Shown here: piece by piece, positions 1 through 6,467 of the stretch | Position numbering within the stretch: the first letter of the stretch is position 1 | Layout: the number at the start of each line of letters is the position of its first letter | NCBI GenBank assembly: GCA_003533405.1 | Contig: DQDL01000030.1 | Span: 6,187 to 17,481, forward strand | Source of the DNA: Clostridiales bacterium | Lineage (GTDB): Bacteria > Bacillota > Clostridia > Oscillospirales > Oscillospiraceae | Length of the DNA: 11,295 nucleotides | Direction: 5' to 3' | The notes under the pieces: generated by a model | What the model was told of the DNA's origin: nothing | The model's database searches: none | The model's input: the letters and a program-made list of their open reading frames with translations, nothing else | Position numbers and translations under genes: made by a program

Positions 1-462
1 ACCGAGCATGAGAAGTTTGCAAAGCCTCTGCAGAATAACACAGGCTGTGCATGGGTCTGGTGCGGCGATAATAAGCTGTACCTTGTAAAGACCACGGCGC
101 TTCGGATAAACACCAAGGACGAGACGCAGAATTTCACTGCCGTGACCTTTGACGGCGGCGAGGGCAAGCGGCTTGAGGGCTATATCATCGAACCCGAAAC
201 TCCGCCCACGGAGCTTGGCAGAATAGTGCTCACGGACGGCGAAAAGTATAACTTCGAAAGCGTCAGCATGTCCATCAGAGAGGGCCTTCGCAGCGGCGAG
301 ATAAGCTACGAGAACGCCGTCTACCTTTGGGAAAAGGACAGTACCGAGGTCATCGCCGTGCGGGCGGACAGCTATCAGACGGTGCAGGACAACATCGTTT
401 CCTATACCGACGACGGCAATGTGACGCACACATGCTATATATTAGACACTAAAGTAGATTGA
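1..462 (+). CDS. 3' part of an unrecognised gene (153 codons visible)
   Basis: The reading frame is open from the first base of the window to a TAG-less region ending in a TGA stop at 460-462, so the start lies upstream of the window. The GTG at 142 is internal and not a convincing start, because the upstream codons read as normal protein. The visible 153 residues are soluble-looking and rich in Thr, Glu, Gly and Asp, with repeated short beta-like stretches; I see no membrane segment or catalytic motif. I do not recognise the family. The stop lies 11 bases before the ABC1-kinase start, so the two are probably co-transcribed. Confidence 0.75.
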   Translation, partial: TEHEKFAKPLQNNTGCAWVWCGDNKLYLVKTTALRINTKDETQNFTAVTFDGGEGKRLEGYIIEPETPPTELGRIVLTDGEKYNFESVSMSIREGLRSGEISYENAVYLWEKDSTEVIAVRADSYQTVQDNIVSYTDDGNVTHTCYILDTKVD

Positions 463-473
463 AGGAATAAGTA

Positions 474-1844
474 ATGGCAAATGCAGCGCAGGGACTGACG
501 GGCGACACCAAACGCCTGCTTGAAATAGTTAAGGTGATGAGCAAATACAAGGTGATGCAGGGCTTTGACCCCGATAAGCTTTGCGAGATGCTCAAGGAGC
601 TCGGGCCTACCTTCGTTAAGTTAGGACAGCTTCTGTCGATGCACCCCGAGATCATCCCCATGGAGTATTGCAAGAAGCTCGAGAGCCTCAGAACGGACGC
701 CTCCACACTCGTCACCGTCCAGATAAGGGAGATAATCAGTGAGGAGTACGGCAAGCCTTGGAACGCCGTGTTTGAGCGCATCCTGCCTATCCCCTTGGGC
801 GCTGCGTCCATTGCGCAGGTGCACGAGGCGATACTGCTCGACGGCACGCATGTCGCCGTGAAAATTCAGCGCCCCGATATTTACAACAAGATGGAGCGGG
901 ATGTCAGGCTCATCAAAAAGGCGCTTGATATCGTGAAGTTCAAGAGCATCAACAATGTCATGAACCTGTGCGACTGCATCGACGAGATGTGGCTCGTTGC
1001 GCAGGACGAGATGGACTTTTTCCGTGAGGCCGAGAATATCCGCACCATCCGCCGCAACAACGAGGGCGTGCAGTATGTCTACTGCCCGAAGGTGTATGAT
1101 GAGCTGACGACGAAAAATGTCCTCGTCATGGAGTATATAGGCGGCTTTGAGCTTAATAACACAGAGGAAATGCTCCGCCAGGGCTACAATGTCCACGAGG
1201 TGTGCACGAAGTTTATAAATAACTACATAAAGCAGTTTGCCGAGGACAGGTTCTTCCACGCCGACCCCCACCCGGGCAATATCCGTGTTCAGGACGGCCG
1301 CATAGTATGGCTCGATCTCGGCATGATGGGCAGGCTCACCGAGAAGGACGCCAAGCTTGTCACCGGCTGCATGCGAGCCATTTTCAGCAACGACTATCTG
1401 AAATTTGCCGACAATGTCCTTGAGATATGCGAGCATGACCCGAATATGGACAAGGCGGCGTATTACGAGCGCATGCGTGCCTATCTTGATAAGTACAGGG
1501 TCATCAGCATGGCGGAAATGAGCAGTACGGTCGAGATATTTGCAGACCTCTACCGCATTGCAAGGGATTTTGAGATAAAGGTGCCCAGATCGCTGACAAT
1601 GTTCTGGCGCTCGCTCGCCATCATGGAGGGCACGGTCTCCGACCTTTCACCCGACACCGACCTTGCGGCGATAATCGGCAAGCATCTTGCTGCGCAGTCG
1701 CTCGTTAAGGGCATAGCCGGCAGCATTACAAAGAGCATCTCCCACCGCAAGCTCATCTCCGGTAAGCCCCTGAGCTACACCGGCCATGAGCAGGAGCCCG
1801 ACGAGATAATAGACGAGACCGAAGACGAAGAAAAACCGGAGTAA
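474..1844 (+). CDS. ABC1 kinase-like protein (AarF/UbiB/ADCK family)
   Basis: The 456-aa protein carries the hallmark motifs of the ABC1 atypical kinase family. These are the KxGQ motif (K49, G51, Q52), an Ala-rich nucleotide loop GAAS at 109-112, the VAVKIQRP lysine (K130), ExD (E179, D181), the catalytic loop HADPHPGN at 262-269 and a DLG metal-binding motif (D281). Family members are ATPases/kinases linked to isoprenoid-lipid (quinone) metabolism or membrane lipid homeostasis; the bacterial substrate is generally unknown. At 456 aa it is shorter than UbiB, and I see no clear C-terminal transmembrane pair, only a very acidic tail after about residue 430. The ATG follows GAAGGA at a good distance and sits 11 bp after the preceding gene, suggesting an operon. 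A bidirectional terminator overlaps its stop codon. Confidence 0.93.
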   Translation: MANAAQGLTGDTKRLLEIVKVMSKYKVMQGFDPDKLCEMLKELGPTFVKLGQLLSMHPEIIPMEYCKKLESLRTDASTLVTVQIREIISEEYGKPWNAVFERILPIPLGAASIAQVHEAILLDGTHVAVKIQRPDIYNKMERDVRLIKKALDIVKFKSINNVMNLCDCIDEMWLVAQDEMDFFREAENIRTIRRNNEGVQYVYCPKVYDELTTKNVLVMEYIGGFELNNTEEMLRQGYNVHEVCTKFINNYIKQFAEDRFFHADPHPGNIRVQDGRIVWLDLGMMGRLTEKDAKLVTGCMRAIFSNDYLKFADNVLEICEHDPNMDKAAYYERMRAYLDKYRVISMAEMSSTVEIFADLYRIARDFEIKVPRSLTMFWRSLAIMEGTVSDLSPDTDLAAIIGKHLAAQSLVKGIAGSITKSISHRKLISGKPLSYTGHEQEPDEIIDETEDEEKPE

Positions 1845-1858
1845 AAACTCCGGTTTTT
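1831..1858. terminator. Bidirectional terminator between convergent ABC1-kinase and NUDIX genes
   Basis: A perfect 12-bp inverted repeat with an AAAA loop (arms 1831-1842 and 1847-1858) has A and T runs at its two outer ends, so it can terminate transcription from either side. It overlaps the kinase stop codon (1842-1844) and ends one base before the NUDIX stop codon (1859-1861). Confidence 0.9.
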
Positions 1859-2377
1859 TCACATATCAAGGCAGTCGGGCTTGCTCCTTATGTCGAACAG
1901 AAGCTGTACGAAGCTTTTGAAAAAGGGGATAAAGCTTCCGTCGTCTATCATGGTGAATATCTCGTCTAATGATGCCCATCTGACCGCCTGCACCTCCTCG
2001 GCTTGAAGCGTGAGCGATGCTAGGTCAATGTCACGGTTTATAAGGTAAAAGTCGTCAAACCCGTTGTCAAAATTAACGGTGAGGTTGGGGCGGATATTCT
2101 CAAAGCTGAGGTCGAGCCCGAGCTCCTCCTTGAGCTCACGGTGCGCAGTGCCACGGCTCGTCTCGCCTGCAACCGAGCAGCCGCCGCAGGTCACATCCCA
2201 CATGTCGGGAAAGCCCACTTTGGTCGACTGGCGCTTCTGAATGAGCATCTTTCCCTCGGAATTGAAAATGCAGATGTGTATGACCATATGGTAGCAGCCC
2301 TCCGGCGGCTTCTCGCCTCGAACGCCGGTAAGCCCGGTCGGCAGCCTGTTGACATCGTATAGATCCCGTATCTCCAT
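1859..2377 (-). CDS. NUDIX hydrolase (YfcD/IPP-isomerase-like subgroup)
   Basis: A perfect Nudix box GX5EX7REUXEEXGU lies at about residues 77-99 of the 172-aa protein (starting GCSVAGE and ending RELKEELGL). It would coordinate Mg2+ for cleavage of a nucleoside-diphosphate-linked substrate. The spacing and the preceding MWDVTCGG resemble Nudix proteins related to isopentenyl-diphosphate isomerase or YfcD; the substrate cannot be told. I chose the ATG at 2377 rather than the longer in-frame start at 2413, because AAAGGAG lies six bases before it on the minus strand and the 12 extra residues are Leu/Arg-rich and unlike the family. It is convergent with the ABC1-kinase gene and divergent from the split-barrel gene. 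Confidence 0.9.
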   Translation of the reverse strand: MEIRDLYDVNRLPTGLTGVRGEKPPEGCYHMVIHICIFNSEGKMLIQKRQSTKVGFPDMWDVTCGGCSVAGETSRGTAHRELKEELGLDLSFENIRPNLTVNFDNGFDDFYLINRDIDLASLTLQAEEVQAVRWASLDEIFTMIDDGSFIPFFKSFVQLLFDIRSKPDCLDM

Positions 2378-2427
2378 GACGCACTCCTTTCTTAACAGGA
2401 GTAAGCGTACCACCGTTTGTTTAATAA

Positions 2428-2439
2428 TTCAAGCTTGAA
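2428..2439. repeat. 12-bp perfect palindrome overlapping a -35 box
   Basis: TTCAAGCTTGAA is a perfect palindrome whose right half overlaps the -35 box of the downstream promoter (2435-2440). It could be an operator for the divergent NUDIX/split-barrel region, or a chance AT-rich palindrome. Confidence 0.3.
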
Positions 2440-2463
2440 AATTTAAACCGCCGCATATATAAT
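2435..2463 (+). promoter_or_regulatory. Sigma-A type promoter of the split-barrel gene
   Basis: TTGAAA (2435-2440), a 17-bp spacer and a perfect TATAAT (2458-2463) lie 32 bp upstream of the start codon, with AAGGAGG (2482-2488) between. Confidence 0.8.
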
Positions 2464-2495
2464 TTTAAATATAACTTAAACAAGGAGGAAAAACC

Positions 2496-2888
2496 ATGCA
2501 GAGAGTTTATGATTTTCTTAAGGAAGCAGGCACATATTTCATCGCCACCACCGAGGGAGACCAGCCGAGAATAAGACCTTTCGGCACCGTTGACATCTAT
2601 AACGGGAAGCTCGGCATCCAGACCGGCAAGAAAAAAGCGTTCTTCAAGCAGGTCGAGGCAAATCCCAAGGTAGAGATCTGTGCATTTAAAGACGGCGAGT
2701 GGATCCGTGTCGCAGGCGAGCTCTACGCCGACGACAGCATCGAGGCCTGCGAGCACATGCTCCAAAGCTACAATGAGCTCAGAAGCCTGTACACGCCCGG
2801 TGACGGCAACTGCGTCGTTTTGTACTTCAAGTCCGGCACGGCGACCATAAGCTCGTTCACCGCCGAGCCTGTTGTTATCGAGTTCTAA
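2496..2888 (+). CDS. Pyridoxamine 5'-phosphate oxidase-family (FMN-binding split-barrel) protein
   Basis: The 130-aa protein has the split-barrel pattern. An N-terminal helix is followed by a strand FIATTEGDQPRIRPFG at about 15-30. Then come LGIQTGKKKAFFKQVEANPKVEICAF at about 44-69 and IRVAGEL at about 75-81. These are typical of the short single-domain flavin/F420-type split-barrel proteins common in anaerobic Firmicutes. The family binds FMN as a dimer and includes oxidases, reductases and flavin carriers; the actual reaction cannot be assigned. The ATG follows a consensus AAGGAGG and there is a dedicated promoter upstream. The gene ends 62 bp before the tRNA and has no clear terminator of its own. 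Confidence 0.88.
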   Translation: MQRVYDFLKEAGTYFIATTEGDQPRIRPFGTVDIYNGKLGIQTGKKKAFFKQVEANPKVEICAFKDGEWIRVAGELYADDSIEACEHMLQSYNELRSLYTPGDGNCVVLYFKSGTATISSFTAEPVVIEF

Positions 2889-2909
2889 GCGGAAAACGAC
2901 AAAAGCTTC

Positions 2910-2938
2910 TTTACATCCGGCCGAGGTTTTGCTATAAT
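2910..2938 (+). promoter_or_regulatory. Promoter of tRNA-Arg
   Basis: TTTACA (2910-2915), a 17-bp spacer and perfect TATAAT (2933-2938) lie 12 bp before the mature tRNA 5' end. This promoter remains intact after insertion of the element. Confidence 0.85.
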
Positions 2939-2950
2939 ATATCGGCAAAT

Positions 2951-3027
2951 GCGCCCGTAGCTCAGCTGGATAGAGTGTCAGACTCCGACTCTGAAGGTCG
3001 TGGGTTCGAATCCCGTCGGGCGTACCA
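2951..3027 (+). tRNA. tRNA-Arg (anticodon CCG), integration target
   Basis: A complete 77-nt cloverleaf is visible. The acceptor stem is GCGCCCG/CGGGCGT with a G-U closing pair. The D arm, the anticodon stem TCAGA/TCTGA, the loop CTCCGAC (anticodon CCG, reading CGG Arg codons) and the T arm containing GGTTCGAATCC all follow, with encoded CCA at 3025-3027. Bases from 2982 onward are also present as a perfect copy at 9290-9336. The 3' half of this functional tRNA is therefore probably supplied by the integrated element, the usual outcome of tRNA-targeted integration. Confidence 0.95.
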
Positions 3028-3028
3028 A
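2982..3028 (+). repeat. attL, 47-bp direct repeat copy 1
   Basis: This stretch is identical to 9290-9336. It runs from just before the anticodon of tRNA-Arg through CCA plus one A. Homology stops sharply outside it (G versus A before, T versus A after), which defines the site of strand exchange to within this block. Confidence 0.93.
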
Positions 3029-3030
3029 TC

Positions 3031-3078
3031 AAAAAACCAGTGTTTTCAAGGCTTTGCAGCTTTGAACACTGGTTTTTT
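3031..3078. terminator. Element-borne terminator after tRNA-Arg and after the integrase
   Basis: A 14-bp perfect stem (AAAAAACCAGTGTT paired with AACACTGGTTTTTT) can be extended by TCAA/TTGA inside, and has A and T runs at both ends. It begins four bases after the tRNA CCA. It would stop the tRNA transcript from the left and the integrase transcript from the right. Confidence 0.88.
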
Positions 3079-3110
3079 GCTTTGCCGTTTTCGGCGTTTT
3101 TGCGTGTGAA

Positions 3111-3148
3111 AATTCAACTTTAATTCAACTCGCTCTAAAAAATTCAAC
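3111..3148. promoter_or_regulatory. Left-arm integrase binding sites (three AATTCAAC boxes)
   Basis: Three direct copies of AATTCAAC lie at 3111-3118, 3122-3129 and 3141-3148, between the integrase stop and the attL core. The same octamer recurs near attR. Repeats on both sides of the core, with one 11-bp spacing shared between arms, match the layout of arm-type sites bound by the N-terminal domain of tyrosine integrases. Confidence 0.65.
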
Positions 3149-3151
3149 ACA

Positions 3152-4342
3152 TCACGCCTTTTTCAAAAAGATCTCCGACAGTATATCGGCATTCTTTTTG
3201 TCCGCCTCTGCGATAACATGAGCATATATATCTGAGGTGGTCGAGACCTGCGCATGCCCCAGCCTTTTGGATATACTCACGCTGTCCATTCCATTGTAAT
3301 AAAGCATACTCGCCATTGTGTGCCGGAACGCATGCGGGTTGATATGGGGCAGGTCGTGACGCTTGCAGAACTTAGTGAGCCATTTGCCGACGCTGTCGGG
3401 GTGCATCGGGCTGCCGTTATCCTGTGAGAACACAAAGCCTTGATTGACGAAGTATTCCCCTATGCGGAAACGCTCTTGTATCTGCCATGCCCTGTATTGC
3501 TTGAGAAGCTGCATCGTTTCAACAGGGAGCGAGACATAACGCTTGCTGCTTTCGGTCTTAGGTGTGCTTTCATAAACGCCCCTGTCGGGTGTGTATGAAA
3601 TGGTGCTGCAGATATACAGGCGGTTGTTGTCAAAGTCTATCCTATCCCATTTCAAGCCGATTATCTCGCCACGCCTTGCACCGGTTATCAAAAGAAGGTG
3701 GATAAGTGTACGCCACTTTATCGGCTCTTTGTCCAGCGCATCGAGTATCGCCGCAACATCGGCTGACTGCAAATACTTAGCTTCCTTTTTCTCGGCTTTC
3801 GGCGGCTCTGCCCTTGAAGCGGGGTTAAACGGTATAAGAGACTCCTTGACCGCCTGCGTGAGCACTATGGAGATAAATCTGTGATAGCGCAGCACGGTCT
3901 TGTTGCTCAATTTGCCGCCCGTGCGCTTGTTTACGCCGTTTCGCATGAGGTGGGCATACAAAGTGTTAAGATGGTGCGCCTGCAAGTCCTTGAGCTTTAT
4001 ATGACCTATCTCGGGATATATTCGCTCGGTCATGCTCCTATAGTCTGTGATGGTGGTGTGCTTGTCGCCACGCTGCTCTTTCAGCTTCAAGACATATTCG
4101 GCATAATCGGCAAAGCGCTGCTTGCTGTCGGATGTTACGCCCTCACGGCATTCTTTCTCAAAGGTTGCGGCGAAAGCCTCAGCCTTTTTTCTTGCGCTTT
4201 TTTCCGCCCAAGTGGGGGACACCTCAAATGTCGCTGTGTACGGCTTGAGCTGCTTTCCGTCAGCTCCACGCCCACGATGCACACGGATGGAATATGAGAT
4301 AAGCTTGCCCGACTTATCCCGCCGCTCCTGTATGTTAGCCAT
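3152..4342 (-). CDS. int: Tyrosine recombinase / phage-type integrase
   Basis: The 396-aa enzyme should catalyse site-specific integration and excision at the tRNA-Arg site. Residues 1-65 form a basic arm-binding domain and about 73-175 the core-binding SAM-like domain. The catalytic domain holds every expected residue: R223 in TGARRGE, K262 in PKTESSKR, H337 and R340 in HAFRHT, H363 in LGH, and the nucleophile Y373 in DIYAHV. The length is typical of integrases from Firmicutes phages and conjugative elements. The ATG follows AAAGGAG. It lies 22 bp downstream of the repressor stop on the same strand, so it is probably co-transcribed with the repressor. It appears intact and active. Confidence 0.95.
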   Translation of the reverse strand: MANIQERRDKSGKLISYSIRVHRGRGADGKQLKPYTATFEVSPTWAEKSARKKAEAFAATFEKECREGVTSDSKQRFADYAEYVLKLKEQRGDKHTTITDYRSMTERIYPEIGHIKLKDLQAHHLNTLYAHLMRNGVNKRTGGKLSNKTVLRYHRFISIVLTQAVKESLIPFNPASRAEPPKAEKKEAKYLQSADVAAILDALDKEPIKWRTLIHLLLITGARRGEIIGLKWDRIDFDNNRLYICSTISYTPDRGVYESTPKTESSKRYVSLPVETMQLLKQYRAWQIQERFRIGEYFVNQGFVFSQDNGSPMHPDSVGKWLTKFCKRHDLPHINPHAFRHTMASMLYYNGMDSVSISKRLGHAQVSTTSDIYAHVIAEADKKNADILSEIFLKKA

Positions 4343-4364
4343 CAGCGCCGCTCCTTTCTTTGCG

Positions 4365-5009
4365 TTATTTCGAGTGCTTTAAATCTCTCAATGCATTTGA
4401 TATCTCTATCAATATGGCATCTTCAATCAGACTGTCGCTGAGTGCGATAGCTGAAGGGTCTATATATCCATCATCAGCATCGTCTGTTATAACACCATTT
4501 TTCCATATTACCCGCTTTTGCTTTGCACCTTCTTCACTCTCATAAGAAAGGTAGAGACATATCAGATCGAGGATACTGCGATGCCCTTTGTTTTTATAGC
4601 ATGAGTCAGAAATTAGCTTGTCTAAAACCATGCTGTAGTCATCGGAAACACCCCATGCATTCATACTCGAAAGTAAATTTACCGACTTAGGTGATAGACC
4701 GATGGTTTTTGCTATCTCATTTTCGCCGTATGTGCGAGCATCATATTCGCCGAGCAAATAACCGAGACTGCAAGTAAACAATCTGCTTAGGCATATCAGG
4801 CACTTCAAGTCGGGAACTCTCTTTCCGCTTTCCCAGTCGGATATATTGCCTTGACTTTTCGCTCTGCCGTCTTCGTGTGCGCCGAGCATGTTTGTAATTT
4901 CTTCTCCGAGTTTGGCCTGTGACCACTTCTTGCGCTTGCGTTCTTCTTTAATTCTGCTTCCGATTTTGCACTTTAGCTCACCTGTTGCCGCACTGATATC
5001 TATATTCAA
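4365..5009 (-). CDS. XRE-family (Cro/CI-type) repressor
   Basis: This 214-aa protein has an N-terminal lambda-repressor-like helix-turn-helix at about 15-85, with IKEERKRKKWSQAKLGEEI, then SQGNISDWESGKRVPDL and LLGEYD. The domain is slightly enlarged by a charged loop (about 42-50) between the second and third helices. The C-terminal 125 residues are not a LexA/CI-type S24 autoprotease, since I see no Ser/Lys cleavage motif. Release by RecA-stimulated self-cleavage is therefore not expected. The start is TTG at 5009, supported by AAGGAGA eight bases upstream and a promoter with TTGACA. It probably controls the divergent excisionase operon and its own int-containing operon. Confidence 0.87.
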   Translation of the reverse strand: MNIDISAATGELKCKIGSRIKEERKRKKWSQAKLGEEITNMLGAHEDGRAKSQGNISDWESGKRVPDLKCLICLSRLFTCSLGYLLGEYDARTYGENEIAKTIGLSPKSVNLLSSMNAWGVSDDYSMVLDKLISDSCYKNKGHRSILDLICLYLSYESEEGAKQKRVIWKNGVITDDADDGYIDPSAIALSDSLIEDAILIEISNALRDLKHSK

Positions 5010-5044
5010 GATATTCTCTCCTTAAAAAATAATCTTATATTTAG

Positions 5045-5073
5045 ATATTAGCATAGACGACAAGCCATGTCAA
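5045..5073 (-). promoter_or_regulatory. Repressor/integrase promoter
   Basis: On the minus strand there is TTGACA (5068-5073), a 17-bp spacer and TAATAT (5045-5050). It overlaps and faces the plus-strand promoter at 5054-5082, so the two probably interfere, as in temperate-element switches. Confidence 0.6.
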
Positions 5074-5082
5074 GCCTATAAT
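5054..5082 (+). promoter_or_regulatory. Promoter of the excisionase operon
   Basis: A perfect TATAAT (5077-5082) is preceded, after 17 bp, by a weak -35 TAGACG (5054-5059). The weak -35 would suit a promoter that is repressed or needs activation. A GCAA/TTGC inverted repeat at 5092-5103 lies just downstream and could be an operator. Confidence 0.5.
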
Positions 5083-5128
5083 TAAGACATAGCAAAGTAT
5101 TGCAAAACATTAATAGGAGGAAAACAAA

Positions 5129-5326
5129 TTGAACACAACAAGCAATTATTTGACCATTAGACAGACGGCGGCGCTCGGGATAATAACCGAGTTTCAGCTC
5201 AGGAGAATGGCTAAAGCGGGTGAGCTGCCTGGATTTTATAGCGGCAGGACTTACAAGGTCAACATCCCTATGCTTATAGAAAAGCTGGATGCGATGAGTG
5301 CGGTTAACGGGGGTATGGCACAGTGA
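5129..5326 (+). CDS. Excisionase-like small HTH protein
   Basis: The 65-aa protein has a MerR/excisionase-type winged helix. YLTIRQTAALGIITEFQLRRMAKAGELPGFYSGRTYKVNIPMLIEKL fits the usual pattern of a helix-turn-helix followed by a short wing with GRTYKVN and a terminal helix. Such proteins bend DNA at att sites to direct excision, and some also act as regulators. The start is TTG at 5129, with TAGGAGG upstream. Its stop overlaps the next GTG start by four bases (GTGA). First place in the operon opposite the repressor supports a Xis role, but a pure regulator cannot be excluded. Confidence 0.75.
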   Translation: MNTTSNYLTIRQTAALGIITEFQLRRMAKAGELPGFYSGRTYKVNIPMLIEKLDAMSAVNGGMAQ

Positions 5327-5742
5327 CAGAAAACAAAAAAGCCCGCTCGGGTGTTGCACCATCCGAACAGGCAAGCGAAAGGGCGTTAGAAGACGGCACT
5401 TTCTGCAATCATTCTAACACCAACAAGCGTGGAATTCAAGCTTTTCTGCTTGAGGGCGAGGCAAACGCAATGCCCATGCGAGAGCTTGCACGGCTTATGG
5501 GTGTAAGCGAGCGCCAAGTTAGGAAGCTGGCCGAGCGGGAAAGAGATAACGGTGCGTTCGTCATTGCATCGGACAAGGGTTATTTTCTCCCGTCCGCAGA
5601 TAACCCCGAGTACGATTTGAAGCGGTATATACATCGGATGGATGCACGGGTCAGCAGCAACAGAAAAGCGATCAGAACAATGAGGAAAAGGCTTGACGAA
5701 CTCAGAGCGCAGGCAAACGGACAAGAAAGACTAGAGCTATGA
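5323..5742 (+). CDS. Winged-helix/HTH protein with C-terminal coiled coil
   Basis: The 139-aa protein starts at GTG 5323, translationally coupled to the preceding gene. The N-terminal 45 residues look disordered. Residues about 48-88 form an HTH with PMRELARLMGVSERQVRKLAERER and a wing ending GYFLP. From about 100 a basic helix (RMDARVSSNRKAIRTMRKRL) probably makes a coiled coil. It is likely a DNA-binding regulator or a replication-associated protein of the element. I do not recognise a specific family. The ATGA overlap with the next gene indicates a tight operon. Confidence 0.7.
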   Translation: MTENKKARSGVAPSEQASERALEDGTFCNHSNTNKRGIQAFLLEGEANAMPMRELARLMGVSERQVRKLAERERDNGAFVIASDKGYFLPSADNPEYDLKRYIHRMDARVSSNRKAIRTMRKRLDELRAQANGQERLEL

Positions 5743-6098
5743 GCCGGAAAAAGAGCGGCGCACATATTGTCGGATGGCTGTCCGCTCGGCAAGACTGCGC
5801 AGAAGGCCGGTTTATTCAGATTGGAAACTCACTGCTTTTAAGCAGTAAGTATCAACATTTGACCGCCGGAGCTAAAAACACATATCAATGCATGGCAATG
5901 GAGAGCGGGGGAAGGCGAGAGTTTACTTTCCCGCTCTCTGCCGCTAAGAAATATGGGATAACCGACAACAGCTTAAGGCGGCATATCGATGAGCTGACCC
6001 GAGCGGGCTTTATTAGCGTTCGCAGCGGCGCAAGCATAAGGCAGCCGAATATATACACTTTTTCTTTTGAGTGGAAGGCCGGTCAAGGCGCAGATTAA
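5739..6098 (+). CDS. Winged-helix protein, possible replication initiator/organiser
   Basis: The 119-aa protein starts at ATG 5739, overlapping the previous stop by four bases. Residues 25-60 (FIQIGNSLLLSSKYQHLTAGAKNTYQCM) resemble the opening strand and helix of the winged-helix domain seen in RepA-N-type initiators and phage replisome organisers. LRRHIDELTRAGFISVRSG at about 86-104 is the recognition helix and wing. It lacks the second domain of full-length initiators. The repeat-rich block directly after it is the arrangement seen when a Rep gene precedes its origin. That role is an inference, and a transcription regulator is the alternative. Confidence 0.6.
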   Translation: MSRKKSGAHIVGWLSARQDCAEGRFIQIGNSLLLSSKYQHLTAGAKNTYQCMAMESGGRREFTFPLSAAKKYGITDNSLRRHIDELTRAGFISVRSGASIRQPNIYTFSFEWKAGQGAD

Positions 6099-6130
6099 AG
6101 CTATATCCTATGGCTATATATAGTATATCT

Positions 6131-6270
6131 CCACCAAAATGGGGGAAGGCTTGCGGACAAAATTGCTCACTGGTACCCACAAAATGTGGGTAGTAAACGG
6201 CGTTTTCGATATCTACTACCCCTAAAACAGGGGAAGATAAGGCTTTCACTACCCCCAAAATGGGTGAGCC
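6131..6270. repeat. Four iteron-like hairpins around an AAAAT core
   Basis: Four related units centre on AAAA at 6136, 6181, 6224 and 6257 (spacings 45, 43 and 33 bp). Each has C-rich sequence before and G-rich sequence after. The second is a perfect 8-bp stem, TACCCACA/TGTGGGTA (6174-6192); the third pairs CCCCT with AGGGG (6219-6233); the fourth pairs CCC and CAC segments with GGGTG (6241-6270). They look like sites for a dimeric DNA-binding protein or structured origin elements. Confidence 0.6.
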
Positions 6271-6272
6271 AA

Positions 6273-6293
6273 AATGCTCGCAGCATTGTTTTT
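6273..6293 (+). terminator. Weak terminator-like hairpin
   Basis: AATGCT CGC AGCATT (6273-6287) is followed by GTTTTT. The stem is short, so it could be a weak terminator for the upstream operon or just another structural unit of the repeat block. Confidence 0.35.
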
Positions 6294-6360
6294 CTCCATA
6301 TCTGAAAGCCAAAAAAACCACTGCTTTTGCAGAAAACCCAAAAAACCCACCGCTTTTTTG

Positions 6361-6440
6361 AAAGCGAACTAAAGCGGATGAAAGCGAAACAAAGCAATTG
6401 CAAGCAAATGCTGCACTTGCGAGCAAATCGAGCAATTGCT
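6361..6440. repeat. Tandem 10-bp AAAGCRAAnn repeats
   Basis: AAAGCGAACT, AAAGCGGATG, AAAGCGAAAC, AAAGCAATTG and CAAGCAAATG follow one another with exact 10-bp period from 6361 to 6410, with degenerate continuation (GAGCAAATCG, AGCAATTGCT) to 6440. A period near one DNA turn puts every copy on the same face, as for cooperative protein binding. A weak promoter-like pair, TTGCGA (6417-6422) and TATCAA (6440-6445) with 17-bp spacing, overlaps the end. Confidence 0.65.
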
Positions 6441-6467
6441 ATCAAATTAAACCGAAAGGACAAAAAC

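Larger units (their letters stand above)
6099..6467. other. Gene-less repeat-rich block, candidate origin or control region
   Basis: This 369-bp stretch has no convincing ORF. The frame of the downstream gene is open back to 6327 but is made of low-complexity repeats. From left to right it holds an AT-rich start with two GCTATAT copies, four hairpin-like CCCC/AAAAT/GGGG units, a small terminator-like hairpin, several A/T tracts (6311-6359) and a run of 10-bp repeats up to the RBS. It could be a replication origin, a multi-site promoter, or both. Confidence 0.6.

Noticed and set aside
621..1436. 271-aa minus-strand ORF
   Set aside because: It is a shadow of the ABC1-kinase gene, whose plus-strand motifs are unambiguous.
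2421..3032. 203-aa minus-strand ORF containing GTPDGIRTHDLQSRSL
   Set aside because: This is the familiar spurious translation of the antisense strand of a tRNA gene, and it also runs antisense through the split-barrel gene.
6131..6270. CRISPR-like array
   Set aside because: The units are imperfect hairpins with unequal spacing and no uniform repeat/spacer pattern; no cas genes are present.
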